Assembly: GCF_017994015.1 (NCBI RefSeq)
Contig: NZ_JAGOLP010000006.1
Span: forward strand, 46,580 to 110,579
Direction of reading: 5' to 3'
From: Ferrovibrio sp.
GTDB taxonomy: Bacteria; Pseudomonadota; Alphaproteobacteria; Ferrovibrionales; Ferrovibrionaceae
Length of the DNA: 64,000 nt
Under the pieces are notes generated by a model. It saw only the letters and a program-made list of their open reading frames with translations, had not been told where the DNA came from and made no database searches. Positions within the stretch are counted from its first letter, which is position 1, and each line of letters opens with the position of its first letter. Of the stretch, positions 42,881-50,665 are shown piece after piece. The translations under genes were made by a program, and so were the position numbers.

Positions 42881-44131
42881 TTAGTAACGCGCCAGGCCGA
42901 GATCGCTGGTATCAATGGCAGGGCTGTGGCCGGAGATGATATCCGCCAGCACCTGGCCCGAGCCGGCCGCCATGGTCCAGCCCAATGTGCCATGCCCGGT
43001 ATTGAGGAACAGGTTGGCATAGGGTGTGGCGCCAATGATCGGCGTGCCATCTGGCGTCATCGGCCGCAGCCCGGTCCAGTAGGTGGCGCGGGCAAGATCG
43101 CCGCCGCGTGGAAACAGGTCGGAGACAACAAAATCCAGCGGCCGGCGACGGGCCGGATAGAGTGTCAGGTCATAGCCGCCCAGTTCCGCCGTACCGCCAA
43201 CCCGGATACGGTCGCCCAGCCGCGTCACCGCCACTTTGTAGGTTTCGTCCATCACGGTGGATTCAGGGGCGCCGGCAACATCCACAATCGGCAAGGTGAT
43301 GGAATAGCCCTTCACCGGATAGACCGGCAGGCGCAGGCCGAGCGGTGCGGCCAATATGGGTGAATAACTGCCCAGCGCTAGCAGATAGGCATCGGCATAG
43401 TGCATTTCACCATTCACCAGCACACCACCGATACGGCTGCCATCGCGCAGGATCGCCTCGATGCGGCTGTTGAAGCGGAAATCCACGCCGAGGGCGCGGG
43501 CCTGTTCCGCCAGCGCATTGGTGAATTTGAAACAATCGCCGGTTTCGTCTCCAGGCAGGCGCAGGCCGCCGAGGAATTTCTCCGCCACCCCGGCCAGGGC
43601 CGGCTCGGCGGCGATGCAGCCGGCGCGGTCGAGCAATTCAAAGCCGACGCCGAAATCATCCAGCACCTTCATATCGGCGGCGGCGCCATCAAGCTGCTGC
43701 TGCTTGCGGAACAGTTGCAGCGTCCCCTGCATGCGCTGGTCATAATGCAGCCCGGTTGTTTGACGCAATTCGCCCAGGCAGTCGCGGCTATACTCGGCCA
43801 GGCGCAGCATGCGGCCCTTGTTCAGCGCATAGCGCCGGTCGCTGCAATTTGCCAGCAATTGCAGGCCCCAGCGGATCATCTCCGGGCTGATGCGGTGGCG
43901 CAGCACCAGTGGCCGATAGGTCATCGCCAGCCATTTCACGGCTTTCCACAACAGGCCGGGCGAGGCCCAGGGCGCGGAATAGCCGGGCGAAACCTCGCCG
44001 GCATTGGCGAAGCTGGTTTCCAATGCCGGGCCAGCCTGGCGGTCGAGCACGGTCACTTCGTGGCCGGCGCGGGCCAGGTAATAGGCGCTTGTGGTGCCGA
44101 TCACGCCGCTGCCCAGAACCAGAATTTTCAT
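42881..44131 (-). CDS. dadA: D-amino acid dehydrogenase DadA
   Basis: This 416 aa FAD enzyme oxidises D-amino acids to 2-oxo acids and feeds electrons to the quinone pool. It begins with the dinucleotide motif [31 protein letters not shown], and has the DadA marks [37 protein letters not shown] and [16 protein letters not shown]. The ATG at 44131 gives the normal length; the open frame extends upstream over the divergent IclR gene and is not used. Glycine-oxidase-like relatives are possible, but the [12 protein letters not shown] stretch is typical DadA. No dadX racemase is adjacent. Confidence 0.9.
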   Translation of the reverse strand: MKILVLGSGVIGTTSAYYLARAGHEVTVLDRQAGPALETSFANAGEVSPGYSAPWASPGLLWKAVKWLAMTYRPLVLRHRISPEMIRWGLQLLANCSDRRYALNKGRMLRLAEYSRDCLGELRQTTGLHYDQRMQGTLQLFRKQQQLDGAAADMKVLDDFGVGFELLDRAGCIAAEPALAGVAEKFLGGLRLPGDETGDCFKFTNALAEQARALGVDFRFNSRIEAILRDGSRIGGVLVNGEMHYADAYLLALGSYSPILAAPLGLRLPVYPVKGYSITLPIVDVAGAPESTVMDETYKVAVTRLGDRIRVGGTAELGGYDLTLYPARRRPLDFVVSDLFPRGGDLARATYWTGLRPMTPDGTPIIGATPYANLFLNTGHGTLGWTMAAGSGQVLADIISGHSPAIDTSDLGLARY

Positions 44132-44243
44132 GCCGCCGCTTCCTTTCAACAAACAACGCCGAAAGCTTTTACAATTTTCGGCCAATGCCAAAGGTCCAGG
44201 CTTTCCCAAGCGGTTGGACCAGGCAGGTTGGAATAGGATAGGC

Positions 44244-44263
44244 TTGCCGGCAACAGCCGGCAA
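44244..44263. promoter_or_regulatory. Inverted repeat just upstream of an IclR gene
   Basis: TTGCCGGC-AACA-GCCGGCAA is a perfect 8-bp inverted repeat ending 12 bases before the GTG start of the IclR gene, in the 144-bp gap divergent from dadA. It could be an operator for autoregulation or an mRNA hairpin that limits translation. Confidence 0.5.
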
Positions 44264-44275
44264 TATGAGTAGCCT

Positions 44276-45046
44276 GTGAACGCCATCGATAACACCGACA
44301 AGGATTTTATCCATTCGCTGGCCAAGGGCTTGGCGGTATTGCGTGTCTTCAGCCGCGAGCATCCGGCACTGACCCTGAGCGAAGTGGCGCGGGAGACGCA
44401 ACTGACCCGCGCCGGCGCGCGCCGCGTGCTGCGCACGCTGGAGGCGCTGGGTTATGTCGCCTGTGATGGCCGTCGCTTCAGCCTCACGCCGCGTATTCTT
44501 GAACTCGGTTATTCCTATGTCAGTTCGCGGCACTGGCTCGGCATCGCCAGGCCCTATCTACAGGATTTGCGCGACCAGATTGGCGAACATGTTTCTGTGG
44601 CGGTGCTGGATGGCACCGATGTGGTTTATGTGGCGCAATACCCGATTGACCGCGTGGTTTCGGTGCGGCTGGAAATCGGCATGCGTCGGCCGGCTTATTG
44701 CACCGCCATGGGCCGCGTGCTGCTGGCGCAATTGCCGCCTGACGCGGCGCGCCTGCGGCTGGAACAGAGCGATCTGCGTAAACTGAACAGCCGCACCGAA
44801 ACCGATATTGATCTGCTGCTGGCGGAAATCGCCAAGGCCGGCACGGCGGGCCATGCGGTGATCGACCAGGAAATCGAGGATGGCCTGATCGCGGTGGCCG
44901 TGCCACTGGCTGACCGCAATGGCGGCATCCTGGCCGCAATCAATGTATGCGGCCATGCCAGCCAGGTGAGCTTGCAGCATTTGCAGCAGGTTTGCCTGCC
45001 GGCGATGCGCGTTGCTGCCGCGCGTATTGCTCAGGCCCTGCCATAG
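44276..45046 (+). CDS. IclR family regulator (PcaR/PobR-like)
   Basis: This 256 aa regulator has an N-terminal winged helix ([15 protein letters not shown] and [28 protein letters not shown], about residues 10-65) and the IclR effector domain with [29 protein letters not shown] and [23 protein letters not shown]. It resembles regulators of protocatechuate and related aromatic pathways. The start is GTG at 44276; the nearby ATG at 44265 meets a stop after four codons. It is followed after 56 bases by the maleylacetate reductase gene with a two-part palindromic operator between, so it likely controls that operon. Confidence 0.9.
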   Translation: MNAIDNTDKDFIHSLAKGLAVLRVFSREHPALTLSEVARETQLTRAGARRVLRTLEALGYVACDGRRFSLTPRILELGYSYVSSRHWLGIARPYLQDLRDQIGEHVSVAVLDGTDVVYVAQYPIDRVVSVRLEIGMRRPAYCTAMGRVLLAQLPPDAARLRLEQSDLRKLNSRTETDIDLLLAEIAKAGTAGHAVIDQEIEDGLIAVAVPLADRNGGILAAINVCGHASQVSLQHLQQVCLPAMRVAAARIAQALP

Positions 45047-45054
45047 CGCTAGGC

Positions 45055-45090
45055 TGTTCGCATAACGAATATGTGTTCGATATGCGAACA
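45055..45090. promoter_or_regulatory. Probable IclR operator: tandem TTCG-N5-CGAA sites
   Basis: The gap holds a perfect 10-bp inverted repeat (TGTTCGCATA at 45055-45064, TATGCGAACA at 45081-45090). Seen differently, it is two adjacent imperfect palindromes TTCGCATAACGAA (45057-45069) and TTCGATATGCGAA (45076-45088), 19 bp centre to centre, near two helical turns. IclR proteins of the PcaR/PobR type bind sites of similar form. It ends 12 bases before the preferred ATG of the maleylacetate reductase gene. Confidence 0.72.
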
Positions 45091-45102
45091 AATGGGGCGG
45101 AT

Positions 45103-46164
45103 ATGCTGTTGAATTTCACCTACGATCAGCTACCCGGCCGGGTGGTTTTTGGCCCGGGCAAGCTGGATCAGCTTGGGGCGGAAGTGCAGCGGCTGGGGGC
45201 CGAGCGCGCTCTGGTATTGTGTACCCCGGAGCAGGTGGGGCAGGCCGAGGCCGCAGCGGCGCAATTGGGCCAACGTTGCGCCGGGCTGTTTCCCGGTGCG
45301 GTGATGCATGTGCCGGTGGAAGTGGCTCGTGCAGCCCGCGACGAAGCTCGCCGGCTGGGTGCCGATTGCGCGGTTGCGATCGGCGGCGGCTCCACCATCG
45401 GCCTGGGCAAGGCCATCGCGCTGGAATCCGGCCTGCCGATCATCGCCGTACCCACCACCTATGCCGGATCGGAGATGACACCGATCTATGGCCTGACCGA
45501 AGCCGGCATCAAAAAGACCGGCCGCGATGCCCGCGTGCTGCCACGTGTTGTGATCTATGATCCGCTGCTCACACTGAGCCTGCCGGGACGCATCGGCGGC
45601 CCCAGCGGAATCAATGCGATTGCGCATTGTGTTGAGGCGCTCTATGCCCAGGATGCCAATCCGATCATCTCGCTGCTGGCCGAAGATGGCATTCGTGCAT
45701 TGGCTGGCAGTCTGCCGCAGGTGATCCGGCAGCCGGATGATGTGGCGGCGCGCAGCCAGGCCCTATATGGCGCGTGGCTGGCTGGCGCCTCACTCGGCGC
45801 TGTTGGCATGGCCTTGCATCATAAGCTTTGCCACACATTGGGCGGCAGCTTCAATCTGCCGCATGCAGAAACCCATACCATTCTGCTGCCGCATGCGGCG
45901 GCTTATAACAATGCTGCCGCGCCCGAGGCGATGGCGCGGGTGGCACGTGCGCTGGGATGTGAACATGCGGCCCAGGGCCTCTATGATCTTGCCGCCAGCA
46001 TCGGCGCGCCGCTGGCGCTGAAGGATATCGGCATGCCGGAAAGTGGCCTGGACCGTGCTGCCGAACTGGCAGTGCAGAATCCTTATTACAATCCCTGTCC
46101 GGTAACACGCGAGGGCGTGCGGCTTTTGCTAGACAATGCCTATCATGGCCGCCGGCCAGCCTGA
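45103..46164 (+). CDS. Maleylacetate reductase
   Basis: This 353 aa iron-alcohol-dehydrogenase-family enzyme reduces maleylacetate to 3-oxoadipate with NAD(P)H in aromatic degradation. Motifs: FGPGKLDQLGAEV, the nucleotide loop AIGGGSTIGLGKAIAL, PTTYAGSEMTPIYGLTEAG, INAIAHCVEALYA and HHKLCHTLGGSFNLPHAETHTILLPH, all typical of this enzyme. The ATG at 45103 follows GGGGCGG; an in-frame ATG at 45082 lies inside the operator and has no ribosome site. It is the first gene of a set with hydroxyquinol 1,2-dioxygenase and a YciI-like protein. Confidence 0.92.
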   Translation: MLLNFTYDQLPGRVVFGPGKLDQLGAEVQRLGAERALVLCTPEQVGQAEAAAAQLGQRCAGLFPGAVMHVPVEVARAARDEARRLGADCAVAIGGGSTIGLGKAIALESGLPIIAVPTTYAGSEMTPIYGLTEAGIKKTGRDARVLPRVVIYDPLLTLSLPGRIGGPSGINAIAHCVEALYAQDANPIISLLAEDGIRALAGSLPQVIRQPDDVAARSQALYGAWLAGASLGAVGMALHHKLCHTLGGSFNLPHAETHTILLPHAAAYNNAAAPEAMARVARALGCEHAAQGLYDLAASIGAPLALKDIGMPESGLDRAAELAVQNPYYNPCPVTREGVRLLLDNAYHGRRPA

Positions 46165-46186
46165 ATGAAGCGGGAGTGAAGCAAAC

Positions 46187-47050
46187 ATGCGCAATCTGAG
46201 CGAAGACAATCTCACCGAAGCCGTGCTGGCCAAGCTGGAAGGTGCCAGCGATGCCCGGTTCAAATTTGTCATGACCGCGCTGATCCGGCATCTGCATGAT
46301 TTTGTGCGTGATGTGGAATTGACTGAAGCGGAATGGAAAACCGCCATCGACTTCCTCACGGCCACTGGCCATACCTGCGACGACAAGCGCCAGGAATTCA
46401 TCCTGCTGTCCGATACGCTGGGCGTTTCCATGCTGGTGGATGCGATTAACCATCGTATGCCGGCAGGCACCACGGAAACCACCGTGCTGGGGCCATTCCA
46501 TGTTGCCGGCGCGCCGGAATTGCCTTTGGGCAGTGATATTGCGGTTGGCCATCCCGGTATCGCCACCTATTGCCATGGCCGCATCTGCGACGCTGCCGGC
46601 AAGCCGCTGGCGGGTGTGCAACTGGATGTGTGGCAGACCGATCACGAAGGCTTCTACGATGTGCAGCGGCCCGAACAGGGCCTGATGCGGCTGCGCGGTC
46701 GTTTTCGCAGCGATGCCGAGGGCCGCTACCTTTTCCGCACCATCAAGCCGGTTTCCTATCCGATCCCGACTGACGGCCCGGTGGGCAAAATGCTGTTGCT
46801 GATGGGGCGGCACCCTTATCGCCCGGCACATATCCATTTCATTCTCAGCGCACCAGGCTACCAGCCGGTGGTGACGCATCTGTTCGCAGAGGGCGATACG
46901 TATCTTGATTCCGATGCCGTGTTCGGCGTGAAGAATTCGCTGGTGGTGGATTTTGTCGAACAGGTGGCGGGCAGCCTGGCGCCGGATGGCACCAGGCCCG
47001 ATCAAGCCTTCTGCGTTGTGCAATACGATTTCGGTTTGCTGGAGGCCTGA
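46187..47050 (+). CDS. Hydroxyquinol 1,2-dioxygenase (intradiol ring cleavage)
   Basis: This 287 aa Fe(III) enzyme should cleave hydroxyquinol to maleylacetate, the substrate of the reductase encoded 22 bases upstream. Iron ligands are readable: Tyr157 (DHEGFYDVQ), Tyr191 (KPVSYPIPTDGPVG), His215 and His217 (RPAHIHFI). The N-terminal helical dimer domain (about 1-100) includes ATGHTCDDKRQEFILLSDTLGVSML. The pairing with maleylacetate reductase favours hydroxyquinol over catechol as substrate. No hydroxylase that would make hydroxyquinol lies next to it. Confidence 0.92.
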   Translation: MRNLSEDNLTEAVLAKLEGASDARFKFVMTALIRHLHDFVRDVELTEAEWKTAIDFLTATGHTCDDKRQEFILLSDTLGVSMLVDAINHRMPAGTTETTVLGPFHVAGAPELPLGSDIAVGHPGIATYCHGRICDAAGKPLAGVQLDVWQTDHEGFYDVQRPEQGLMRLRGRFRSDAEGRYLFRTIKPVSYPIPTDGPVGKMLLLMGRHPYRPAHIHFILSAPGYQPVVTHLFAEGDTYLDSDAVFGVKNSLVVDFVEQVAGSLAPDGTRPDQAFCVVQYDFGLLEA

Positions 47051-47053
47051 GCC

Positions 47054-47356
47054 ATGCTGTTTTGTTTTCACAATATCGATCAGCCCGATGCCGCCGCTTT
47101 GCGGCAACAATGGCGCCCGGCGCATAAGGAATACCTTGCCCGCGTGGCGGGCCAGATCGCCTTTGCCGGGCCGTTGCTGGCCGATGATGGCGTGACCATG
47201 CAGGGCAGCCTGCTGGTGATCGACTTTCCGGATCGCGCCGCTGCCGAAGCCTGGCTGCATGACGAACCGTTCACCCGCAACGGTGTTTATGCCAGCATTT
47301 CGATCCGCGCCTATCAGAATCTGTGGCCGCAACGCACTGGATTTGTAGCGCCATAA
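47054..47356 (+). CDS. YciI-like protein
   Basis: This 100 aa protein has the YciI fold pattern: an N-terminal strand (MLFCFHNIDQPDA), the helix LRQQWRPAHKEYLARVAGQIAFAGPLLADDG with the conserved histidine, and a C-terminal DEPFTRNGVYASISIRAYQN. Its start is 3 bases after the dioxygenase stop. A YciI-type enzyme, TftG, removes chloride from 5-chlorohydroxyquinol and accompanies the same two enzymes in 2,4,5-T degradation. By analogy it may act on a substituted hydroxyquinol or quinone here, which is inference. Confidence 0.8.
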   Translation: MLFCFHNIDQPDAAALRQQWRPAHKEYLARVAGQIAFAGPLLADDGVTMQGSLLVIDFPDRAAAEAWLHDEPFTRNGVYASISIRAYQNLWPQRTGFVAP

Positions 47357-47413
47357 AACCGCCGCCGATTTTGTTGCGCTTGACGGGTTTCATCGGATTG
47401 ACTAGCCTCAACC

Positions 47414-48313
47414 ATGAAACAAAAACACCGTTCCTCTATACGGAACACCACTAAAGCCGCGCCGAAACAAGCGGTGGCCGGCAAGGCGGCGCCAGTGGTG
47501 AAGCAGGCGGCGGCAAAGCCGGCGGCGCGGCCGGCGATCGAGCGCAATGCCAACCAGTCGGTATCGCGGGCGCTGGCGATCCTTGATCTGCTGGCCGGCA
47601 ATCAGGCCGATATGGGGGTGCGCGATATCGCCCGCCGCCTTGGCCTCGCGGCCAGTATTGCCCAGCGCCTGATCCGCACCCTGGCCGAAGCCGGCTATGT
47701 TGAGCAATCAGCAGAAACCCAGCGCTATCGCATCGGCTTCATGGCCTATCGTATCGGCCAGGTTTATGTTGCCGCCAATGATCTGCTCAATCTTGCGCTT
47801 TCCGAGATGCGGCAGCTTTCCGACCGCCATGGCCTAAACGCTTTCCTGGGCGTGTTGCGTGATGACCGCGTGGTTTATCTGGCAGCAACGCAGAGTAACG
47901 GCCCGATCACCATTCGCAACCTGCCAGGTTCAACCACACATCTGCATACCACGGCCTTGGGCAAGGCCCTGCTGTTTGATCTGTCGGAAGCCGAGATACT
48001 GCAACGATTAGGCAAGCCGCCCTATGCACGGCTGACCCGCCACAGCATCACCACACAGCAGGAATTCCTGGCCAATCTGGCGGCGGCCCGCAGCCAGGGC
48101 CATGCGCTTTGTGATGAAGAGAATCTCGACAATGTTTATGCCTTCGGCGCACCGATCCGCGATAGCAGCGGGCAATGCGTGGCGGCGATGAGTGCCGCCT
48201 TGCCGCGTAATCTGGTTGATCCAGCCAAACTGCCGGGCCAGATCGAATTGATGACCCAGGCGACAAGGCGGATTTCGCAGAAGCTGGGCGCCCCGGCCTG
48301 GGCGTTGAAGTGA
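47414..48313 (+). CDS. IclR family regulator upstream of F420 genes
   Basis: This 299 aa IclR protein has an unusual N-terminal tail of about 50 residues rich in Lys, Ala and Pro, then the winged helix (SVSRALAILDLLAGN and VRDIARRLGLAASIAQRLIRTLAEAGYVEQ) and the effector domain (AFLGVLRDDRVVYLAATQ, LHTTALGKALLFDL, AFGAPIRDSSGQCVAAMSAAL). It lies 33 bases upstream of the F420:NADP oxidoreductase gene and reads in the same direction. It probably regulates the npdG-cofD-cofC run and perhaps the wider F420 island. The effector is unknown. Confidence 0.9.
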   Translation: MKQKHRSSIRNTTKAAPKQAVAGKAAPVVKQAAAKPAARPAIERNANQSVSRALAILDLLAGNQADMGVRDIARRLGLAASIAQRLIRTLAEAGYVEQSAETQRYRIGFMAYRIGQVYVAANDLLNLALSEMRQLSDRHGLNAFLGVLRDDRVVYLAATQSNGPITIRNLPGSTTHLHTTALGKALLFDLSEAEILQRLGKPPYARLTRHSITTQQEFLANLAAARSQGHALCDEENLDNVYAFGAPIRDSSGQCVAAMSAALPRNLVDPAKLPGQIELMTQATRRISQKLGAPAWALK

Positions 48314-48346
48314 TGATGTTCAAACAGAAGTGGACGAGGATGCGTG

Positions 48347-49018
48347 ATGACGAATGAGCGTTTTACCCTGGCCGTGATCGGCGGTACTGGTGCCGAAGGC
48401 GGCGGACTGGCTTTGCGCTGGGCCCATGCCGGCCACAAGGTGATTATCGGGTCACGCCAGCCGGAAAAGGCCGAGGAAGCCGCCAAGCAGCTTAATGTGT
48501 TGCTGGGCAGTGACGCCATCCAGGGTATGGAAAGCCGCGCCGCGGTTGCCGCCGCCGATATCGCCGTACTGGCAGTGCCGTTCGCGGCGCAGCAGGCCAC
48601 GGCTCTGGGTTTGGCTGAAGTGCTGGCCGGCAAGATTCTGGTGGATGTGACCGTGCCGCTGATGCCGCCCAAGGTGAGCCAGGTGCAATTGCCGGCTTCG
48701 GGTTCCTGCGTCGTTGATCTGCAACAGGCTTTGGGCGATGGCGTGCGCGTGGTATCGGCTTTCCAGAATGTTTCGGCGCACAAGCTGAAGGATCTGAATT
48801 ACCAGATCGCCTGCGATGTGCTGGTTTGCGCCAATGACAAGGCGGCGCGGCAGAGTGTGATCCAGCTTGCCGGCGATGCCGGTCTGCGTGGCGTGGATGC
48901 TGGTGTGCTGGCAAATTCCACTGTGGCGGAAAGCCTCACCTCGGTGCTGATCTGGATCAACCGCACCTACAAGATTCCGGATGCCGGCATCAGCATCACC
49001 GGCCTGCCGGCAGTGTGA
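48347..49018 (+). CDS. npdG: F420:NADP oxidoreductase (NPDPH-dependent F420 reductase, NpdG/FNO family)
   Basis: This 223 aa protein transfers hydride between NADP(H) and F420, recycling the cofactor. It has an N-terminal Rossmann fold FTLAVIGGTGAEGGGLALRWA, the NADP-phosphate-binding turn IIGSRQPEKA, and conserved core stretches VAAADIAVLAVPFAAQ, LVDVTVPLMPP and RVVSAFQNVSAHKL. The ATG at 48347 is chosen, with GAGG 7 bases upstream. It lies between an IclR gene and cofD (7-base gap), which strongly supports an F420 role over the related ferric reductase-like or pyrroline-type families. Confidence 0.88.
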   Translation: MTNERFTLAVIGGTGAEGGGLALRWAHAGHKVIIGSRQPEKAEEAAKQLNVLLGSDAIQGMESRAAVAAADIAVLAVPFAAQQATALGLAEVLAGKILVDVTVPLMPPKVSQVQLPASGSCVVDLQQALGDGVRVVSAFQNVSAHKLKDLNYQIACDVLVCANDKAARQSVIQLAGDAGLRGVDAGVLANSTVAESLTSVLIWINRTYKIPDAGISITGLPAV

Positions 49019-49025
49019 GACTCTT

Positions 49026-49985
49026 ATGCAGCAGCATGTCATAGCCCTGGCTGGCGGCGTTGGCGGCGCCAAGCTGGCGCATGGCCTGGCCGTGCTGCTG
49101 CCGCCGGAAGAACTGACCGTGGTGGTGAATGTCGGCGACGACTTCAGCCATCTCGGTTTTCCGGTCTGCCCTGATCTTGATACCGTGCTCTACACCCTGG
49201 CCGGCATTGCCAATCCGGAAACCGGCTGGGGCATAGCCGGCGAAAGCTGGAATTTTATGGCGGCGATGCAGGCGCTGGGTGGAGAAACCTGGTTCCGGCT
49301 GGGTGACAAGGATATTGCCACGCATACCCGGCGGCGCCAGTTGCTTGCCGAGGGGCAGACACTGGCCCAGGCGATTGATGCCCTGCGGCGCGCGCATGGC
49401 ATTGGTTGCGCTATTCTGCCGGCCAGTGATGATGCATTGCGCACGCGGGTATTGACCGAACAGGGCGAGCTCGATTTCCAGGTCTATTTTGTGCGCGAGC
49501 AATGCCGACCTGTGGTGCGTGGTTTGCGCTATGAAGGCGCCGAGGCGGCGCAGCCAGCCAAAATGCAGGGCCGTGCCTGGACCGAAACGGATTGCGCCGG
49601 CATTGTGATCTGCCCATCCAATCCTTATCTCAGCATTGCGCCGATCCTGGCGATGCCGGCGGCGCGGCGCTGTCTGGCCGAGCGCAAATGCCCGGCCCTT
49701 GCGGTATCACCGATCATCGGTGGTGCGGCGGTGAAAGGCCCGGCGGCCAAGCTGATGCGTGAATTCGGCATTGAACCTTCGGCGCGTGCCGTGGCCGAAT
49801 ATTATCGCGGTCTGATCGATTATCTGCTGATCGACCAGGCAGATGCTGATCAGGCCGAGGCAATCGCCGCGCTTGGCATCCGGCCGGTATTGGCGGATAT
49901 CCTGATGCGTGATGCAGCAGATCGGCGTAGGCTGGGGCAGCTTTGTCTTGATATCCTGGGGCGCCATGGCGCCATGGTGTCGTGA
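49026..49985 (+). CDS. cofD: 2-phospho-L-lactate transferase CofD (FbiA-like)
   Basis: This 319 aa enzyme joins the FO chromophore to the phospholactyl or phosphoenolpyruvyl guanylate made by CofC, giving F420-0 or its dehydro form. Family motifs are LAGGVGGAKLAHGLA (about 8-22), VVNVGDDF (33-40), VCPDLDTVLYTLAG, WFRLGDKDIATHTRRRQLL, CPSNPYLSIAPILAMP and SPIIGGAAVKGPAAKLM. The ATG at 49026 is 7 bases after npdG; cofC starts within its stop codon. Together they form a recognisable F420 synthesis unit. Confidence 0.94.
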   Translation: MQQHVIALAGGVGGAKLAHGLAVLLPPEELTVVVNVGDDFSHLGFPVCPDLDTVLYTLAGIANPETGWGIAGESWNFMAAMQALGGETWFRLGDKDIATHTRRRQLLAEGQTLAQAIDALRRAHGIGCAILPASDDALRTRVLTEQGELDFQVYFVREQCRPVVRGLRYEGAEAAQPAKMQGRAWTETDCAGIVICPSNPYLSIAPILAMPAARRCLAERKCPALAVSPIIGGAAVKGPAAKLMREFGIEPSARAVAEYYRGLIDYLLIDQADADQAEAIAALGIRPVLADILMRDAADRRRLGQLCLDILGRHGAMVS

Positions 49986-50614
49986 TGCAGGATGTGTATG
50001 CCGTCATTCCGGTCAAACCGCTTGCCATCGGCAAGTCGCGGCTTGGCGGCTGGCTGCCACCGAGCGAGCGCGTGGCCTTGAATGCCTGCCTGTTGCAGCA
50101 CACGCTGGCGGTGGCGGCGGAATTTCCCGGCCCGGCCCGCTGCATCGTGGTGAGTGCTTCGGCCGACGTGCGCCATCTGGCGCAGCGGCGCGGCATGATC
50201 GCACTGGCTGATCCGCCAGGGGGCGAAACGCTGAATGATGCTGTGGCGGCAGCGAGCCAGGTGGCGCTGGCGCATGGTGCCGAGGCGCTGTTTGTACTGC
50301 CGGTGGATTTGCCGATGCTGAGTGCTGCCAAGCTGCGCCACACGATTGCAGCGGCGCCGCCGTCGCCGACCTGCCTGCTGATTGCCGACCAGCATGGCGA
50401 AGGCACCAATTTTCTGTATCAGGCGCCGGTGCGGCTGCTGCATTACCGTTATGGCGCCAATAGCTGTGCCTTGCATGCCGAAGCGGCTTGGCGCGCCGGC
50501 CTGGTGCCGCAGATTTGCCGCGCCGATACGGCCTGGTTTGATCTGGATCGGGTGCCGGATTACCGGCGCTGGAGCGCGGCCACCGCCGCTGCGCCGGCCC
50601 TGCTGCCGGCCTGA
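49985..50614 (+). CDS. cofC: Phospholactate/PEP guanylyltransferase CofC (FbiD-like)
   Basis: This 209 aa nucleotidyltransferase activates 2-phospholactate, phosphoenolpyruvate or 3-phosphoglycerate with GTP for CofD. It has the MobA-like start YAVIPVKPLAIGKSRLGGWL (residues 5-24), the ADPPGGETLNDAVAAASQVA segment, the metal-binding LPVDLPML and the C-terminal HGEGTNFLYQAP and FDLDRVPDYRRW. The ATG overlaps the cofD stop (TGATG). Which triose donor is used cannot be read here. Confidence 0.92.
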   Translation: MQDVYAVIPVKPLAIGKSRLGGWLPPSERVALNACLLQHTLAVAAEFPGPARCIVVSASADVRHLAQRRGMIALADPPGGETLNDAVAAASQVALAHGAEALFVLPVDLPMLSAAKLRHTIAAAPPSPTCLLIADQHGEGTNFLYQAPVRLLHYRYGANSCALHAEAAWRAGLVPQICRADTAWFDLDRVPDYRRWSAATAAAPALLPA

Positions 50615-50627
50615 CGCTGAAACAACA

Positions 50628-50663
50628 CCGCGCCGGAACCAACTGGCTCCGGCGCGGCGCTTT
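50628..50663. terminator. Terminator hairpin between cofC and a convergent binding-protein gene
   Basis: A perfect 10-bp stem (50628-50637 with 50648-50657, arms CCGCGCCGGA and TCCGGCGCGG) with a 10-base loop is followed by CGCTTT on the plus strand. On the minus strand it is followed by TGTTGTTTC. It lies 13 bases after cofC and 8 bases before the end of the minus-strand gene, so it may end both transcripts, weakly. Confidence 0.7.
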
Positions 50664-50665
50664 AC

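Noticed and set aside
44159..44181. CCGAAA-N11-TTTCGG as an operator between dadA and the IclR gene
   Set aside because: Only six paired bases with an 11-base spacer; the repeat at 44244-44263 is a stronger candidate.
45851..47332. 493-codon minus-strand frame spanning the end of maleylacetate reductase, dioxygenase and YciI genes
   Set aside because: Covers three recognisable genes, lacks any domain and has typical antisense composition.
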